Positions 54,065-62,625 of a stretch of DNA of 64,000 nucleotides are shown here, piece after piece. Position 1 is the first letter of the stretch, and every line of letters starts with the position of its first letter. A program made the position numbers and the translations under genes. Source of the stretch: Porticoccus sp002341315 (GTDB lineage: Bacteria > Pseudomonadota > Gammaproteobacteria > Pseudomonadales > Porticoccaceae); the NCBI RefSeq assembly GCF_047634355.1, contig NZ_JBLIAL010000006.1; one strand, written 5' to 3'. The notes below the pieces were generated by a model that did not search any database, was not told the DNA's origin, and saw only the letters and a list, made by a program, of their open reading frames with translations.

Positions 54065-55125
54065 CGTCGATACTGCTGATCAAAACCTCGTCCCTGGGTG
54101 ATGTGATCCACAGTTTGCCGGCACTCACCGATGCGGCTGCTGCCATTCCCGGCATTCGTTTTGACTGGGTGGTGGAGGAGTCCTTTATGGAAGTGCCGAC
54201 CTGGCACCCGGCAGTTGATCGGGTGATTCCGGTTGCCCTGCGGCGCTGGCGAAAACACCCGCTGCAGGCCCGGCGCAGTGGCGAGTGGTCCGAGTTCAAA
54301 AGCCGTATTGCCGAGCGCTCCTACGATGCAGTGATCGATGCACAGGGCCTGTTGAAGAGCGCCTGGCTGACCCGTTATGCAAAAGGCCCAAGATTTGGTC
54401 TGGACCGGCATTCGGCGAGGGAATCGCTGGCAGCATTGTTTTACCACCAGCCCATTGCTGTACCGAGAGGCCAGCACGCGGTCGAGCGGGTGCGGCAGTT
54501 ATTTTCGGCGGCACTGGGTTACGCCATGCCGACCGGACTCGGTGACTACGGTCTGGATCGTCAGGCCCTGGCCGGGTCCTCCCCGGGTCAGCCCCAGGTG
54601 CTGTTTTTTCATGGCACTACCTGGTCCAGCAAGCACTGGCCCGAATTGTATTGGCGAGAGCTGGCTGAAAAGCTGGTCGAGCGTGAAATCGGGATTCAGC
54701 TGCCCTGGGGCAATGCCGAGGAAAAAGCCCGGGCAGAACGGATTGCCGAGGGCCTTCGGCGGGTGCAGGTGCTGCCGCCATTATCGTTGGCCGGTATGGC
54801 CGGGGTGGTGGCGGGAGCACAGGCCTGCGTCGCCGTTGATACCGGACTGGGACATCTTGCCGCAGCACTCAATGTGCCCTGTCTGTCGCTGTTTGGCCCG
54901 ACCAATCCCGGGTTGACAGGGGCTTATGGTTCCTCGCAAGTTCATCTTGCCAGCGACTTTCCCTGCGCACCCTGTCTGCAGAAAACCTGTCGATACCAGC
55001 CCACCGCTGAAGATGCACGGCTATTCGACCTGCAGCGTGAACAACCGCTATGCTTTACCCGTATTGCCCCCGACAATGTATTTGAGCGCCTGCAGAAGCT
55101 GCTGGCGGACCATGGAGCGATTTGA
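54061..55125 (+). CDS. waaC: LPS heptosyltransferase I
   Basis: WaaC adds the first heptose to Kdo2-lipid A. With ATG 54061 it has 354 residues, beginning MTSILLIKTSSLGDVIHSLP, which is diagnostic for the family. The longer frame (from 53953) overlaps the end of waaF. Other motifs are DAQGLLKSAW, FFHGTTWSSKHWPELYW and CVAVDTGLGHLAAALNVPCL. It is coupled to waaF by an ATGA overlap and its TGA shares one base with the waaG start. Confidence 0.96.
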   Translation: MTSILLIKTSSLGDVIHSLPALTDAAAAIPGIRFDWVVEESFMEVPTWHPAVDRVIPVALRRWRKHPLQARRSGEWSEFKSRIAERSYDAVIDAQGLLKSAWLTRYAKGPRFGLDRHSARESLAALFYHQPIAVPRGQHAVERVRQLFSAALGYAMPTGLGDYGLDRQALAGSSPGQPQVLFFHGTTWSSKHWPELYWRELAEKLVEREIGIQLPWGNAEEKARAERIAEGLRRVQVLPPLSLAGMAGVVAGAQACVAVDTGLGHLAAALNVPCLSLFGPTNPGLTGAYGSSQVHLASDFPCAPCLQKTCRYQPTAEDARLFDLQREQPLCFTRIAPDNVFERLQKLLADHGAI

Positions 55126-56258
55126 TGCAACTGGCATTTTTACTCTACAAATATTTTCCGTTTGGCGGTTTGCAGCGGGATCTGGTCAGGATTGCGCAAA
55201 CCTGTCAGCAGCGCGGACACCGTATCAGAGTTTATACGCTGAGTTGGCAGGGGGATGTGCCGGAGGGGTTTGAGGTGGTAACCGTGCCGGTGCGGTCCTG
55301 GTTCAATCACCGCCGCTATAAAAAGTTTACCCGTTGGGTTGAGGTCGACATGCGCAGGCGTCCGGTCGATCGGGTGGTCGGCTTCAACAAAATGCCCGGC
55401 CTCGATGTCTATTACGCAGCAGACCCCTGTTTCGAGGACAAATCCCGCCGACTGCGAAAGCCCTGGTATCGTTACAGTCCGCGCTACCGGCATTTTTCTG
55501 CCTATGAAAAAGCGGTTTTCTCGCCTGCGGCAAATACTGAATTGTTGATGATCTCTGCCACCCAACAGGCCCTGTTCAAACAGTATTACGCCACGCCCGG
55601 GCACCGTTTCCATCTGTTGCCGCCGGGTATTTCTCCCGATCGCCGCGCCCCGGTCAATGCCGCCGAGTTGCGGGTTGCCGCCCGCCAGAAGCTGGGCGCA
55701 GAATTCGCCCTGCCAGCCGATGGGCTATTGCTGGTTCAGATAGGATCAGACTTTGAGCGCAAAGGACTCGATCGCAGTATTCAGGCCCTGGCGGCGCTGC
55801 CCGAAGCGCTGCGCGCCCGAACCCGGTTGGTGGCGTTGGGTTCTGACGATCCTGCGAAAATGCAGGGTCTGGCGAGTCAGTTGGGCATCGGGACGCAGGT
55901 CTTTATGCCTGGCGGCCGGTCCGACGTCCCGGATTTTTTATTGGCGGCCGACCTGCTGCTGCATCCGGCCCGCCACGAAAACACCGGTACTGTGCTGCTG
56001 GAAGCCTTGGTGGCCGGCCTGCCTTTGCTGGTGACCGAAGTTTGTGGCTACGCCCATTATGTACTGGATGCGGACTGCGGTCGTGTGGCTGCTCAGCCGT
56101 TCGACCAGTCGGCTTTCAACCGTCTGCTTGCGGAGATGCTGGCCAGTGACCGGGATCGCGCACGCTGGCACGACAACGCCCTGCGGTTTGCTGACGAGAC
56201 CGATTTATACAGCATGCCCGAGCGAGCGGCGGACGTTATTCTGGGGGGCGCAGCTTGA
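55125..56258 (+). CDS. waaG: LPS core glycosyltransferase (glucosyltransferase I, family 4)
   Basis: WaaG adds the first outer-core hexose to heptose II. The 377-residue GT-B protein starts MQLAFLLYKYFPFGGLQRDL and contains the RVVGFNKMPGLDVYYAADPC segment, FHLLPPGISPDRR and the GT4 C-terminal donor motif HPARHENTGTVLLEALVAGL with its paired acidic residues. The sugar transferred (Glc or GalN-type in Pseudomonas) cannot be read. It directly follows waaC and its stop overlaps the waaP start. Confidence 0.94.
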   Translation: MQLAFLLYKYFPFGGLQRDLVRIAQTCQQRGHRIRVYTLSWQGDVPEGFEVVTVPVRSWFNHRRYKKFTRWVEVDMRRRPVDRVVGFNKMPGLDVYYAADPCFEDKSRRLRKPWYRYSPRYRHFSAYEKAVFSPAANTELLMISATQQALFKQYYATPGHRFHLLPPGISPDRRAPVNAAELRVAARQKLGAEFALPADGLLLVQIGSDFERKGLDRSIQALAALPEALRARTRLVALGSDDPAKMQGLASQLGIGTQVFMPGGRSDVPDFLLAADLLLHPARHENTGTVLLEALVAGLPLLVTEVCGYAHYVLDADCGRVAAQPFDQSAFNRLLAEMLASDRDRARWHDNALRFADETDLYSMPERAADVILGGAA

Positions 56259-57070
56259 AGTTGTTTCTGGCAGAGCCTTTCGCGTCGCGATGGCGGGACA
56301 GCGACCCGTTTGAGGCGGCGTTTTCGCTGACCGGTGAACTGTTTCGGGATATGGGCGACCGTCGCACCACCCGTTTTGAGTGCGAAGGTGCCGCGTACTT
56401 CGTGAAAACCCATGCCGGTATCGGTATCGGGGAGTTGCTCAAAAACCTGCTCTATCTGCGCGCCCCGGTGTTGGGTGCCGAAAATGAATATCGTGCCATC
56501 TCCCGTCTGGCGGAGTTGGGGGTGGAAACCATGACGGCAGTGGCGTTCGGTCGACGCGGCTGGAACCCTGCCAACGAAAAATCCTTCCTGATTACCCGGG
56601 CGCTGGAGCCCACATTGCCCCTGGATGAATATTGCAATCCCCAGGTGCTTTCTGCCATGGGGGTGAGCGAACGTCGCGCCCTGGTGCGACGGCTGGCACG
56701 TATTTCCAGAACCCTGCATGACAACGGTATTAATCACCGGGATTACTACCTGTGCCACTTTCTGCTCGATACCTCTCCGGCAATGGACACAGTTGCCGTA
56801 TCAAAGCGACCACTTTATCTGATTGACCTGCACCGGGTGCAGATCCGTCACCGCACTCCCCGCCGCTGGCGACACAAGGATCTGGCTGCACTCTTTTACT
56901 CCGCGCGCCGGGTGGGTTTCGACGAGCGGGATGTGGCTTGTTTCCTGGTGGAATATAAACAGCAGACTCTGCGAACGGCCCGCGATGAAAACCGTCGGCT
57001 CTGGCAGGCCGTGCGCGAGGACGCCGATCAGCTGCACCGCAAGGGCATCAGAAAGGGGTATCACACCTGA
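56255..57070 (+). CDS. waaP: LPS core heptose I kinase
   Basis: WaaP phosphorylates heptose I of the inner core, which is needed for outer-membrane integrity in Pseudomonas. The 271-residue protein starts at TTG 56255 within the waaG stop. It has the nucleotide Lys51 (AYFVKTHAGIG), catalytic HRD at 161-163 (GINHRDYYLCHF) and LIDLHRVQ with the metal Asp. The region ILKNLLYLRAPVLGA-like (LLKNLLYLRAPVLGAENEY) and TMTAVAFGRRGWNPA are characteristic. It ends by overlapping the next start (TGATG). Confidence 0.96.
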   Translation: MKLFLAEPFASRWRDSDPFEAAFSLTGELFRDMGDRRTTRFECEGAAYFVKTHAGIGIGELLKNLLYLRAPVLGAENEYRAISRLAELGVETMTAVAFGRRGWNPANEKSFLITRALEPTLPLDEYCNPQVLSAMGVSERRALVRRLARISRTLHDNGINHRDYYLCHFLLDTSPAMDTVAVSKRPLYLIDLHRVQIRHRTPRRWRHKDLAALFYSARRVGFDERDVACFLVEYKQQTLRTARDENRRLWQAVREDADQLHRKGIRKGYHT

Positions 57071-57801
57071 TGTCCTGCTGGTTTGTCGATAGGGCGATTC
57101 TCAGTGAGGCCGCCGCAGAACGATTCTCCTCTCTGGACAGTGTCTTTGCCATTACCGGCCGGCGGGTTACCCGTTGCCCTATCAGTGAGTTGATACTGAC
57201 GGAAATCGACGGAAAATCCTATTATGTGAAACGCTATTCGCGGCGGGGTAAAGCCGTCAGGCGCTGGCTGGGGCGAAGCCGCGTCAGGGCCGAATGGGAA
57301 AACCTGCTGTTGTTTCGCGGGCTGGGCCTCAGGGTGCCGCCCATCGCGGCCTATGGTGAATCCGGCGCCAGGGGCGTATTGATAACCGAGGAAGTGCCCG
57401 GTGCCATCGACCTGCATTCTCTGGTCAGGCAGCGGCCCGCGTTGTTGCGAGATCGCACCTGGCTGGATCAGGTTGTGGTTCAGGTGGCTGAGGTGGCCAA
57501 ACGGCTCCATGCCAACAGCTTTGCCCACAACGATTTGAAGTGGCGCAATATTCTGGTGGCCGGGGAGGTGACGCCAGAAGTGTATCTGATCGATTGTCCG
57601 ATGGGGCAGACGTGGAGGGGCCCGCTTTTGGCCTACAAGAAGATTAAGGATATCGCCTGTCTCGATAAAGTGGCCAAATACTGTCTCAGCCGAACTGTGC
57701 GATTGCGCTTTTACCTTCACTATGTCGGCAGGGATCGACTCACTGCGGCTGACAAGACATTTATCCGCAAGGTGCTGGCGTTTTTTGCGGGGCGGGAATA
57801 G
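57070..57801 (+). CDS. LPS core kinase, WaaP/Kdo-kinase family
   Basis: The 243-residue protein resembles the lipopolysaccharide kinase family (WapP/WapQ-like in Pseudomonas). It shows Lys54 (YYVKRYSRRG), the catalytic Asp155 (FAHNDLKWRNIL) and the metal Asp175 (YLIDCPMG), so it is probably active. It likely phosphorylates a second core sugar such as heptose II. It starts in the waaP stop (TGATG) and abuts the next gene stop-to-start. Confidence 0.85.
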   Translation: MSCWFVDRAILSEAAAERFSSLDSVFAITGRRVTRCPISELILTEIDGKSYYVKRYSRRGKAVRRWLGRSRVRAEWENLLLFRGLGLRVPPIAAYGESGARGVLITEEVPGAIDLHSLVRQRPALLRDRTWLDQVVVQVAEVAKRLHANSFAHNDLKWRNILVAGEVTPEVYLIDCPMGQTWRGPLLAYKKIKDIACLDKVAKYCLSRTVRLRFYLHYVGRDRLTAADKTFIRKVLAFFAGRE

Positions 57802-58572
57802 ATGAAAGCGCAGTTTTTTCAGCTTGAACCAACGTTTGTCGCGCTTTTTGAATCGCTGAATCTGGACCATTTTTCCGCCTGGTGGAATGTCGCCATTGAG
57901 CGGGTGGACGAACCTAACCTGACCCGCGGTGGTCGAAGCGAAGTGGGTCAGTTGTCGGTTCCCGTGAACGGTCAACGGCAAACTTTCTATCTCAAGCGTC
58001 AGGCCAACTATAACTGCCGCACTCCCGGTAGCCCGATACGGGGCATTCCGGTTGCATTGCGGGAGTGGCAGAAAATAAGCTGGTTAAAAAAGCAGGGGGT
58101 CCAGACACTAGAGGTTATCTGCGTCGGGCGGGAAAGTCTCAGAGAGGACCGGGCGATTCTGGCCACTGCCGCGCTAGAACAGTTCTCGCCTTTCGATGTA
58201 TGGCTCGCCCGGACAATGCCGGATCGTGATCGCGCCAACGGGCTTTGCGCATTGGGGCAGCTGATCGGCCGACTGCACTCCGCCGGGGTGAAACATGGCT
58301 GTCTTTACGCCAAGCATATTTATTTCTCGGATAATGATCCCACCGAATTGCGCCTGATTGATCTGGAAAAATGCAAGCGGATCTTCAGTCGCTGGGCCGG
58401 CCTGCGGGACCTGGACACGCTGCTGCGCCACAGCCCGTCTCTGGCCCGGGATGAACGCCGATTGCTCTATACGGCGTACAACGAGGCAAGCCCTTATCCC
58501 TGGTCCCTGGCTTCGCTGGAGCAGGCCGTGATGCGAAAAATGTACGCTAAGGGGGCGGCTCGGGATGAATGA
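57802..58572 (+). CDS. Kinase-like LPS core protein with altered catalytic motif
   Basis: The 256-residue protein belongs to the same LPS kinase superfamily. Lys65 (FYLKRQANYNCR) and the metal-site Asp187 (LIDLEKCKR) are kept, but the catalytic HxD is replaced by His165-Gly166-Cys167 (VKHGCLYAKHIYF). I recall related InaA-type and RfaP-type proteins with HNC at this position, so this variation may be family-specific. It may be a kinase using other residues or a pseudokinase. It overlaps the next gene by eight bases. Confidence 0.82.
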   Translation: MKAQFFQLEPTFVALFESLNLDHFSAWWNVAIERVDEPNLTRGGRSEVGQLSVPVNGQRQTFYLKRQANYNCRTPGSPIRGIPVALREWQKISWLKKQGVQTLEVICVGRESLREDRAILATAALEQFSPFDVWLARTMPDRDRANGLCALGQLIGRLHSAGVKHGCLYAKHIYFSDNDPTELRLIDLEKCKRIFSRWAGLRDLDTLLRHSPSLARDERRLLYTAYNEASPYPWSLASLEQAVMRKMYAKGAARDE

Positions 58573-59983
58573 CCCACTGACTCTGGATGCGCTGCAGCGG
58601 AGTGATCTTTCGTTGGCGGCACCATTTTCCCTGCAGGCCACCGGGCTCGACAGCATGGTCTGTGAAGAGATTTATCGCCATCTCCCCGGCCGTCGACTGG
58701 TGTTCAGAACCCATTGGGGTGGTGCCCATGTGTTGGTGAAGCTTTTTTTTCGTCGCAAGGACTTTGATCGCGAACGGAGCGGTCTGCAGGCCATGCAGAA
58801 GGCCGGCGTCCCCTGTCCGGGAGAAGTCTGGATACTGAAAGACAGCAGTGGCAAAAGCGGCGATTTTCTAGCCACCGCCTTTCTTGAAAGTGCGGTAAGT
58901 CTGCGCCAGCTATATGCGTCCCAGCCACGGGCGGCGATGCCGGCATTGCTGAGCGATGCCGTTGCCATGATCGGACGTCTGCACCGAGCCGGTGTCATGC
59001 AGGCGGATATACATCTCGATAATTTCCTTTCCAGAGAGGGCTCGCTCTTTATGATCGACGGCGGTGGTATTCAGCCGCTAAAAAAACCACTGCACAATCT
59101 CGCCATGTTCTTTGCCCAGATGGTGCCGGAATATGATCGGCTGATGCCGGAGGCGATTCAGGCCTACGGAGCCGGAGCGCCGGAACCCGAACAGTTGCAG
59201 CCGCTGATTGCCAGAATGCGGGAAAAACGGATTCGACACTATTTGGCGAAGACCATTCGCGATTGCACCCAGTTTCAGCGGCTGAAGGTCAGGGGTGCTT
59301 TTGTTGTGATGGCCAGGCAGCGGGTCACTGATAAACTGCTGCAAGTCATCACCCAGCCGGAGGTGGCTGTGGGGCAGGCGACCTTTCTCAAGCGGGGCAA
59401 TACTGCGACCGTAATGAAGCTGTCTGGAGATAGCAGTAGCTGGGTGCTCAAACGTTACAATATTAAAGACCTCTGGCATGGATTGGGGCGCGCCCTGCGG
59501 CGCAGTCGTGCCTGGATTTCCTGGCAGAATGCCCATCGGCTGGAACTGCTGGGCATTGCCACACCCAGGCCCCTGGCCATGCGGGAAAACAGAGCTGGCC
59601 CCTTTCGCCAGGGAGCATACCTGGTTACCGAGTGGACCAGTGGCGAGAGTCTGCAGGCCTGGTTGTTGCGGTATGGGCCCGCCGGGATTCCGGATTGGCT
59701 GGACCGGGAGGTCAGTCGTCTGTTTGCTATCATGTGGCTGGGTCGGGTCAGTCACGGCGACATGAAGGCCACTAACCTGATTGTATGCGGGGAGCAGCTC
59801 CAGTTGATCGATCTGGATGCGCTGCGCCGCCACCGCTGCAAACGGTTCTTCAAGGCTGCGTACGGTAAGGATTTACAGCGCTTTATGGATAACTGGCAAG
59901 GCAAAACCTGGCAGCATTTTGAGCAGCTGCTGCGGCCCTATGCCAGTCAGTGCGGTATTAAACTCATCAATAAAAAGGTTTAA
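58565..59983 (+). CDS. Double-domain LPS kinase fusion protein
   Basis: The 472-residue protein carries two kinase-like domains. Domain 1 (about 45-230) has Lys59 (VLVKLFFRRKDF), Asp148 (MQADIHLDNFL) and Asp165 (FMIDGGG). Domain 2 (about 270-465) has WVLKRYNIKD, Asp399 (SHGDMKATNLIV) and LIDLDALRRHR. Both retain the catalytic and metal Asp, so both may be active on different core positions. A comparable double protein occurs in the Pseudomonas core locus. It is followed by the carbamoyltransferase two bases after the stop. Confidence 0.85.
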   Translation: MNDPLTLDALQRSDLSLAAPFSLQATGLDSMVCEEIYRHLPGRRLVFRTHWGGAHVLVKLFFRRKDFDRERSGLQAMQKAGVPCPGEVWILKDSSGKSGDFLATAFLESAVSLRQLYASQPRAAMPALLSDAVAMIGRLHRAGVMQADIHLDNFLSREGSLFMIDGGGIQPLKKPLHNLAMFFAQMVPEYDRLMPEAIQAYGAGAPEPEQLQPLIARMREKRIRHYLAKTIRDCTQFQRLKVRGAFVVMARQRVTDKLLQVITQPEVAVGQATFLKRGNTATVMKLSGDSSSWVLKRYNIKDLWHGLGRALRRSRAWISWQNAHRLELLGIATPRPLAMRENRAGPFRQGAYLVTEWTSGESLQAWLLRYGPAGIPDWLDREVSRLFAIMWLGRVSHGDMKATNLIVCGEQLQLIDLDALRRHRCKRFFKAAYGKDLQRFMDNWQGKTWQHFEQLLRPYASQCGIKLINKKV

Positions 59984-59985
59984 CA

Positions 59986-61737
59986 GTGTCGACAATTGTT
60001 CTCGGTATCTCCGGTGCGCTGAATCATGATTCATCCGCAGCCCTGTATGTGGACGAAAAACTGGTGGCAGCAGCGGAAGAAGAGCGCTTTATCCGCGATA
60101 AGCATGCCAAGGGAAAAATGCCCTACCACGCAGCGAAATTCTGTCTGGAGTTCGCGGGTATCAAGCCGGAAGCCGTGGATGTGGTGGCCGTTCCCTTTGC
60201 GCCCATTTCACTGTTTACCCCGGCGCGCTGGCATTTTGCCAAGCGCTATTGGTACGCCCCTGACCGGGCACTGGATGCACTGCTCAACGGCAATCGCCGC
60301 TTTCGGCGTTATCGCAAACGGGTTTTCAGTATGCTGCGTGAGCTGGGAATCAATCCGTCCGATGTGGAGTTTGAGCCGGTGGAACATCACCTCGCACACG
60401 CCTCCAGCGCCTACCACCTCAGTGGTTTCAACGAAAAGACCGCCATCATGGGAGTGGATGGCAAGGGCGAATATGCCACCACCTTTTTTGGTTATGGCGA
60501 GAACGGAAAAATCCATAAAATCAAGGAGTTTTATGATCCGGATTCCCTCGGCGGCCTGTACGGTGCCATGACCGAGTACCTCGGTTTCGAAATGCTCGAC
60601 GGGGAATACAAGGTGATGGGTATGGCACCCTATGGCGATTCGAGCAAATATGATTTTTCCCGGTTGATCGACTTCGATGGCAAGGATTTTCGGGTCAATA
60701 CCAAACTGGTCAATACTGTGGGTCTGCGCCGCTACAAGCAGGACGGTGTCGGCTTCTATTTCAGTCCGCAACTGATTGACTGGCTCGGGCCGAAACGCGA
60801 GGGCGATATCGCCGACGAGCCCTACATTGACTACGCCGCCACCATTCAGGCCCTGTTTGAAAGCGTAGTGCTCAAACTGATGGACTATTACCTTGGCGAT
60901 ATTCTCCGGGAGACGGGCAAGCTGGCATTCTCTGGGGGCGGTGCACTCAACGTAAAGCTGAATCAGAAAATCATTGCCCGGGAAGAAGTCAAGGAGCTCT
61001 ATGTGCAGCCGGCTTCCGGGGATGCGGGTACAGCGGTGGGTGCTGCCTCCTATGCGCTGGTAAAACGCGGCATTCAGCCGGAAGCCATGCAGCATGTTTA
61101 CCTGGGGCCGAATTACAGCAACGAAGATTGTATCCGCGCCTGCGAGGTACATCCGAATAAGCCAGAATATCAAGTGATCGACCAGGTGCCGCAAAAAATT
61201 GCCGCACTGCTGGCAGAGGGTCACCCGGTGGCCTGGTTTCAGGGCCGGATGGAGTTCGGCCCGCGTGCATTGGGCGGCCGCTCCATTCTGGGTTGCCCAA
61301 GCGCTCCGGGCGTGGCGAACCGCATCAATGAGCAGATCAAGTTCCGCGAACGTTGGCGACCCTTCTGCCCCAGCATGCTTGATCGAGTGGCCCCGGAAAT
61401 GTTCAAGATAGACCACCCGGCACCATTCATGACCTTTACCTTCGAGGTGAACGATGAGTGGAAAACCCGCGTACCGGAAGTGGTGCATGAAGACGGCACA
61501 GCCCGCGCCCAGGCCCTCAGGCGGGAGTACAACCCCCGTTACTATGAGTTGATGGAGGAAATGGAAAGGCTCACCGGCAATGGGGTGGTGTTGAACACAT
61601 CGCTGAATCGACGGGGAGAACCCATGGTTTGTTCGCCGACCGATGCCCTGAATATGTTTTTTGGTTCCGACCTGCAGTATCTGATTATGGAAGATGTATT
61701 GGTGGTGAAAGGCTCTCCAGAGAATGGAAATCATTAG
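59986..61737 (+). CDS. wapO: LPS core carbamoyltransferase (WapO type)
   Basis: The 583-residue protein belongs to the NodU/CmcH/TobZ carbamoyltransferase family: LGISGALNHDSSAALYVD at the start, HHLAHASSAYH in the Kae1-like ATP/metal site and, in the YrdC-like C-terminal domain, RMEFGPRALGGRSILGCPS and KFRERWRPFCPS. In Pseudomonas the equivalent gene adds a carbamoyl group to heptose of the inner core, so the same role is inferred. Start is GTG 59986. It is the last of the G+C-rich core genes. Confidence 0.88.
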   Translation: MSTIVLGISGALNHDSSAALYVDEKLVAAAEEERFIRDKHAKGKMPYHAAKFCLEFAGIKPEAVDVVAVPFAPISLFTPARWHFAKRYWYAPDRALDALLNGNRRFRRYRKRVFSMLRELGINPSDVEFEPVEHHLAHASSAYHLSGFNEKTAIMGVDGKGEYATTFFGYGENGKIHKIKEFYDPDSLGGLYGAMTEYLGFEMLDGEYKVMGMAPYGDSSKYDFSRLIDFDGKDFRVNTKLVNTVGLRRYKQDGVGFYFSPQLIDWLGPKREGDIADEPYIDYAATIQALFESVVLKLMDYYLGDILRETGKLAFSGGGALNVKLNQKIIAREEVKELYVQPASGDAGTAVGAASYALVKRGIQPEAMQHVYLGPNYSNEDCIRACEVHPNKPEYQVIDQVPQKIAALLAEGHPVAWFQGRMEFGPRALGGRSILGCPSAPGVANRINEQIKFRERWRPFCPSMLDRVAPEMFKIDHPAPFMTFTFEVNDEWKTRVPEVVHEDGTARAQALRREYNPRYYELMEEMERLTGNGVVLNTSLNRRGEPMVCSPTDALNMFFGSDLQYLIMEDVLVVKGSPENGNH

Positions 61738-61749
61738 AATTAAGATTTT

Positions 61750-62595
61750 ATGAAAAAGCTAATTTTTATTCTTTCGTCCAATTACAGTGGATCACATTTT
61801 TTATCACTTCTTCTTGGAAGCCATAGCCGTGGTGAGCACCTTGGTGAATTAAAAAATATTTATAAAAGTTTTGATGCGGTTTCATGTCATATCTGTGAAG
61901 AGCTGGATAACTGTCGCCTTTATCATGATATAAAGAAATTCCCGAAATCTGAGCTGTATAAAGAATTATTTTCCAGAGTTGATGGCAAGGTTGAATTTCT
62001 GGTGGACATCTCCAAAAAGACGGAATGGTACGCTAATTTTATACCCAATGCTGAATACGATATTCGCCTGATTCATCTTGTCAGGGATCCCCGTGCGCTG
62101 GCGAGACGATGGCTGATACGGTTTGGTGAGAAACAGATCGGCCCGCGTGAGCGGATCAAGCAAATCAGAAAAAATCCACTAAAAACCGGCAAGCTGCTTT
62201 TTGGCGATTTGTTGAATGTGTGTATCTATAAGTGGATATCCCAGAACAGAGAAATGGCCGACTTTGTGAAATCAACCGGTTTGCCCGCCAGAATGATTAC
62301 CTACAAGGAGCTGGCTTTACAGCCGGATGAGACACTGTCGTCGATTTGTGAATGGATCGGTGTTAATTATGAGCCAGGCCAAAAGGACTACTGGAATTTC
62401 GAGCACCATGGTACTCAGAAAAAAGAGTATGAGTGGGTGAAGGAGAAAGGGGGTGCCCAATTCTTTGATCAACGCTGGCGAGAATTTCTGACCGCGGCCC
62501 AGATAGAGAAAATAGAACAAAATCGGGATCTTCAGTCACTGCTGAAGCAATTTTCTCTGAGATTTTCCCCCGAGGGGCTTGAGCATACGATATAG
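61750..62595 (+). CDS. Sulfotransferase family protein
   Basis: The 281-residue protein has the PAPS 5'-phosphosulfate loop (SSNYSGSH, residues 9-16) and the 3'-phosphate motif IHLVRDPRALARRW (around Arg112-Arg119). This is typical of carbohydrate sulfotransferases that move sulfate from PAPS. It begins ten bases after the carbamoyltransferase stop and is visibly more A+T-rich than the genes before it, suggesting recent gain. The acceptor might be a core or O-antigen sugar. A four-Cys cluster (residues 46-55) is unusual for the family. Confidence 0.78.
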   Translation: MKKLIFILSSNYSGSHFLSLLLGSHSRGEHLGELKNIYKSFDAVSCHICEELDNCRLYHDIKKFPKSELYKELFSRVDGKVEFLVDISKKTEWYANFIPNAEYDIRLIHLVRDPRALARRWLIRFGEKQIGPRERIKQIRKNPLKTGKLLFGDLLNVCIYKWISQNREMADFVKSTGLPARMITYKELALQPDETLSSICEWIGVNYEPGQKDYWNFEHHGTQKKEYEWVKEKGGAQFFDQRWREFLTAAQIEKIEQNRDLQSLLKQFSLRFSPEGLEHTI

Positions 62596-62625
62596 AAAAA
62601 TTTTCCATTAGGGGTAGTTTGCAGC

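Noticed and set aside
57061..57981. 306-codon minus-strand frame across two LPS kinase genes
   Set aside because: It spans two plus-strand genes with clear kinase motifs and has no domain of its own.
60208..61734. 508-codon open frame antisense to the carbamoyltransferase
   Set aside because: It lies wholly opposite a gene with clear family motifs and looks like a composition artefact.
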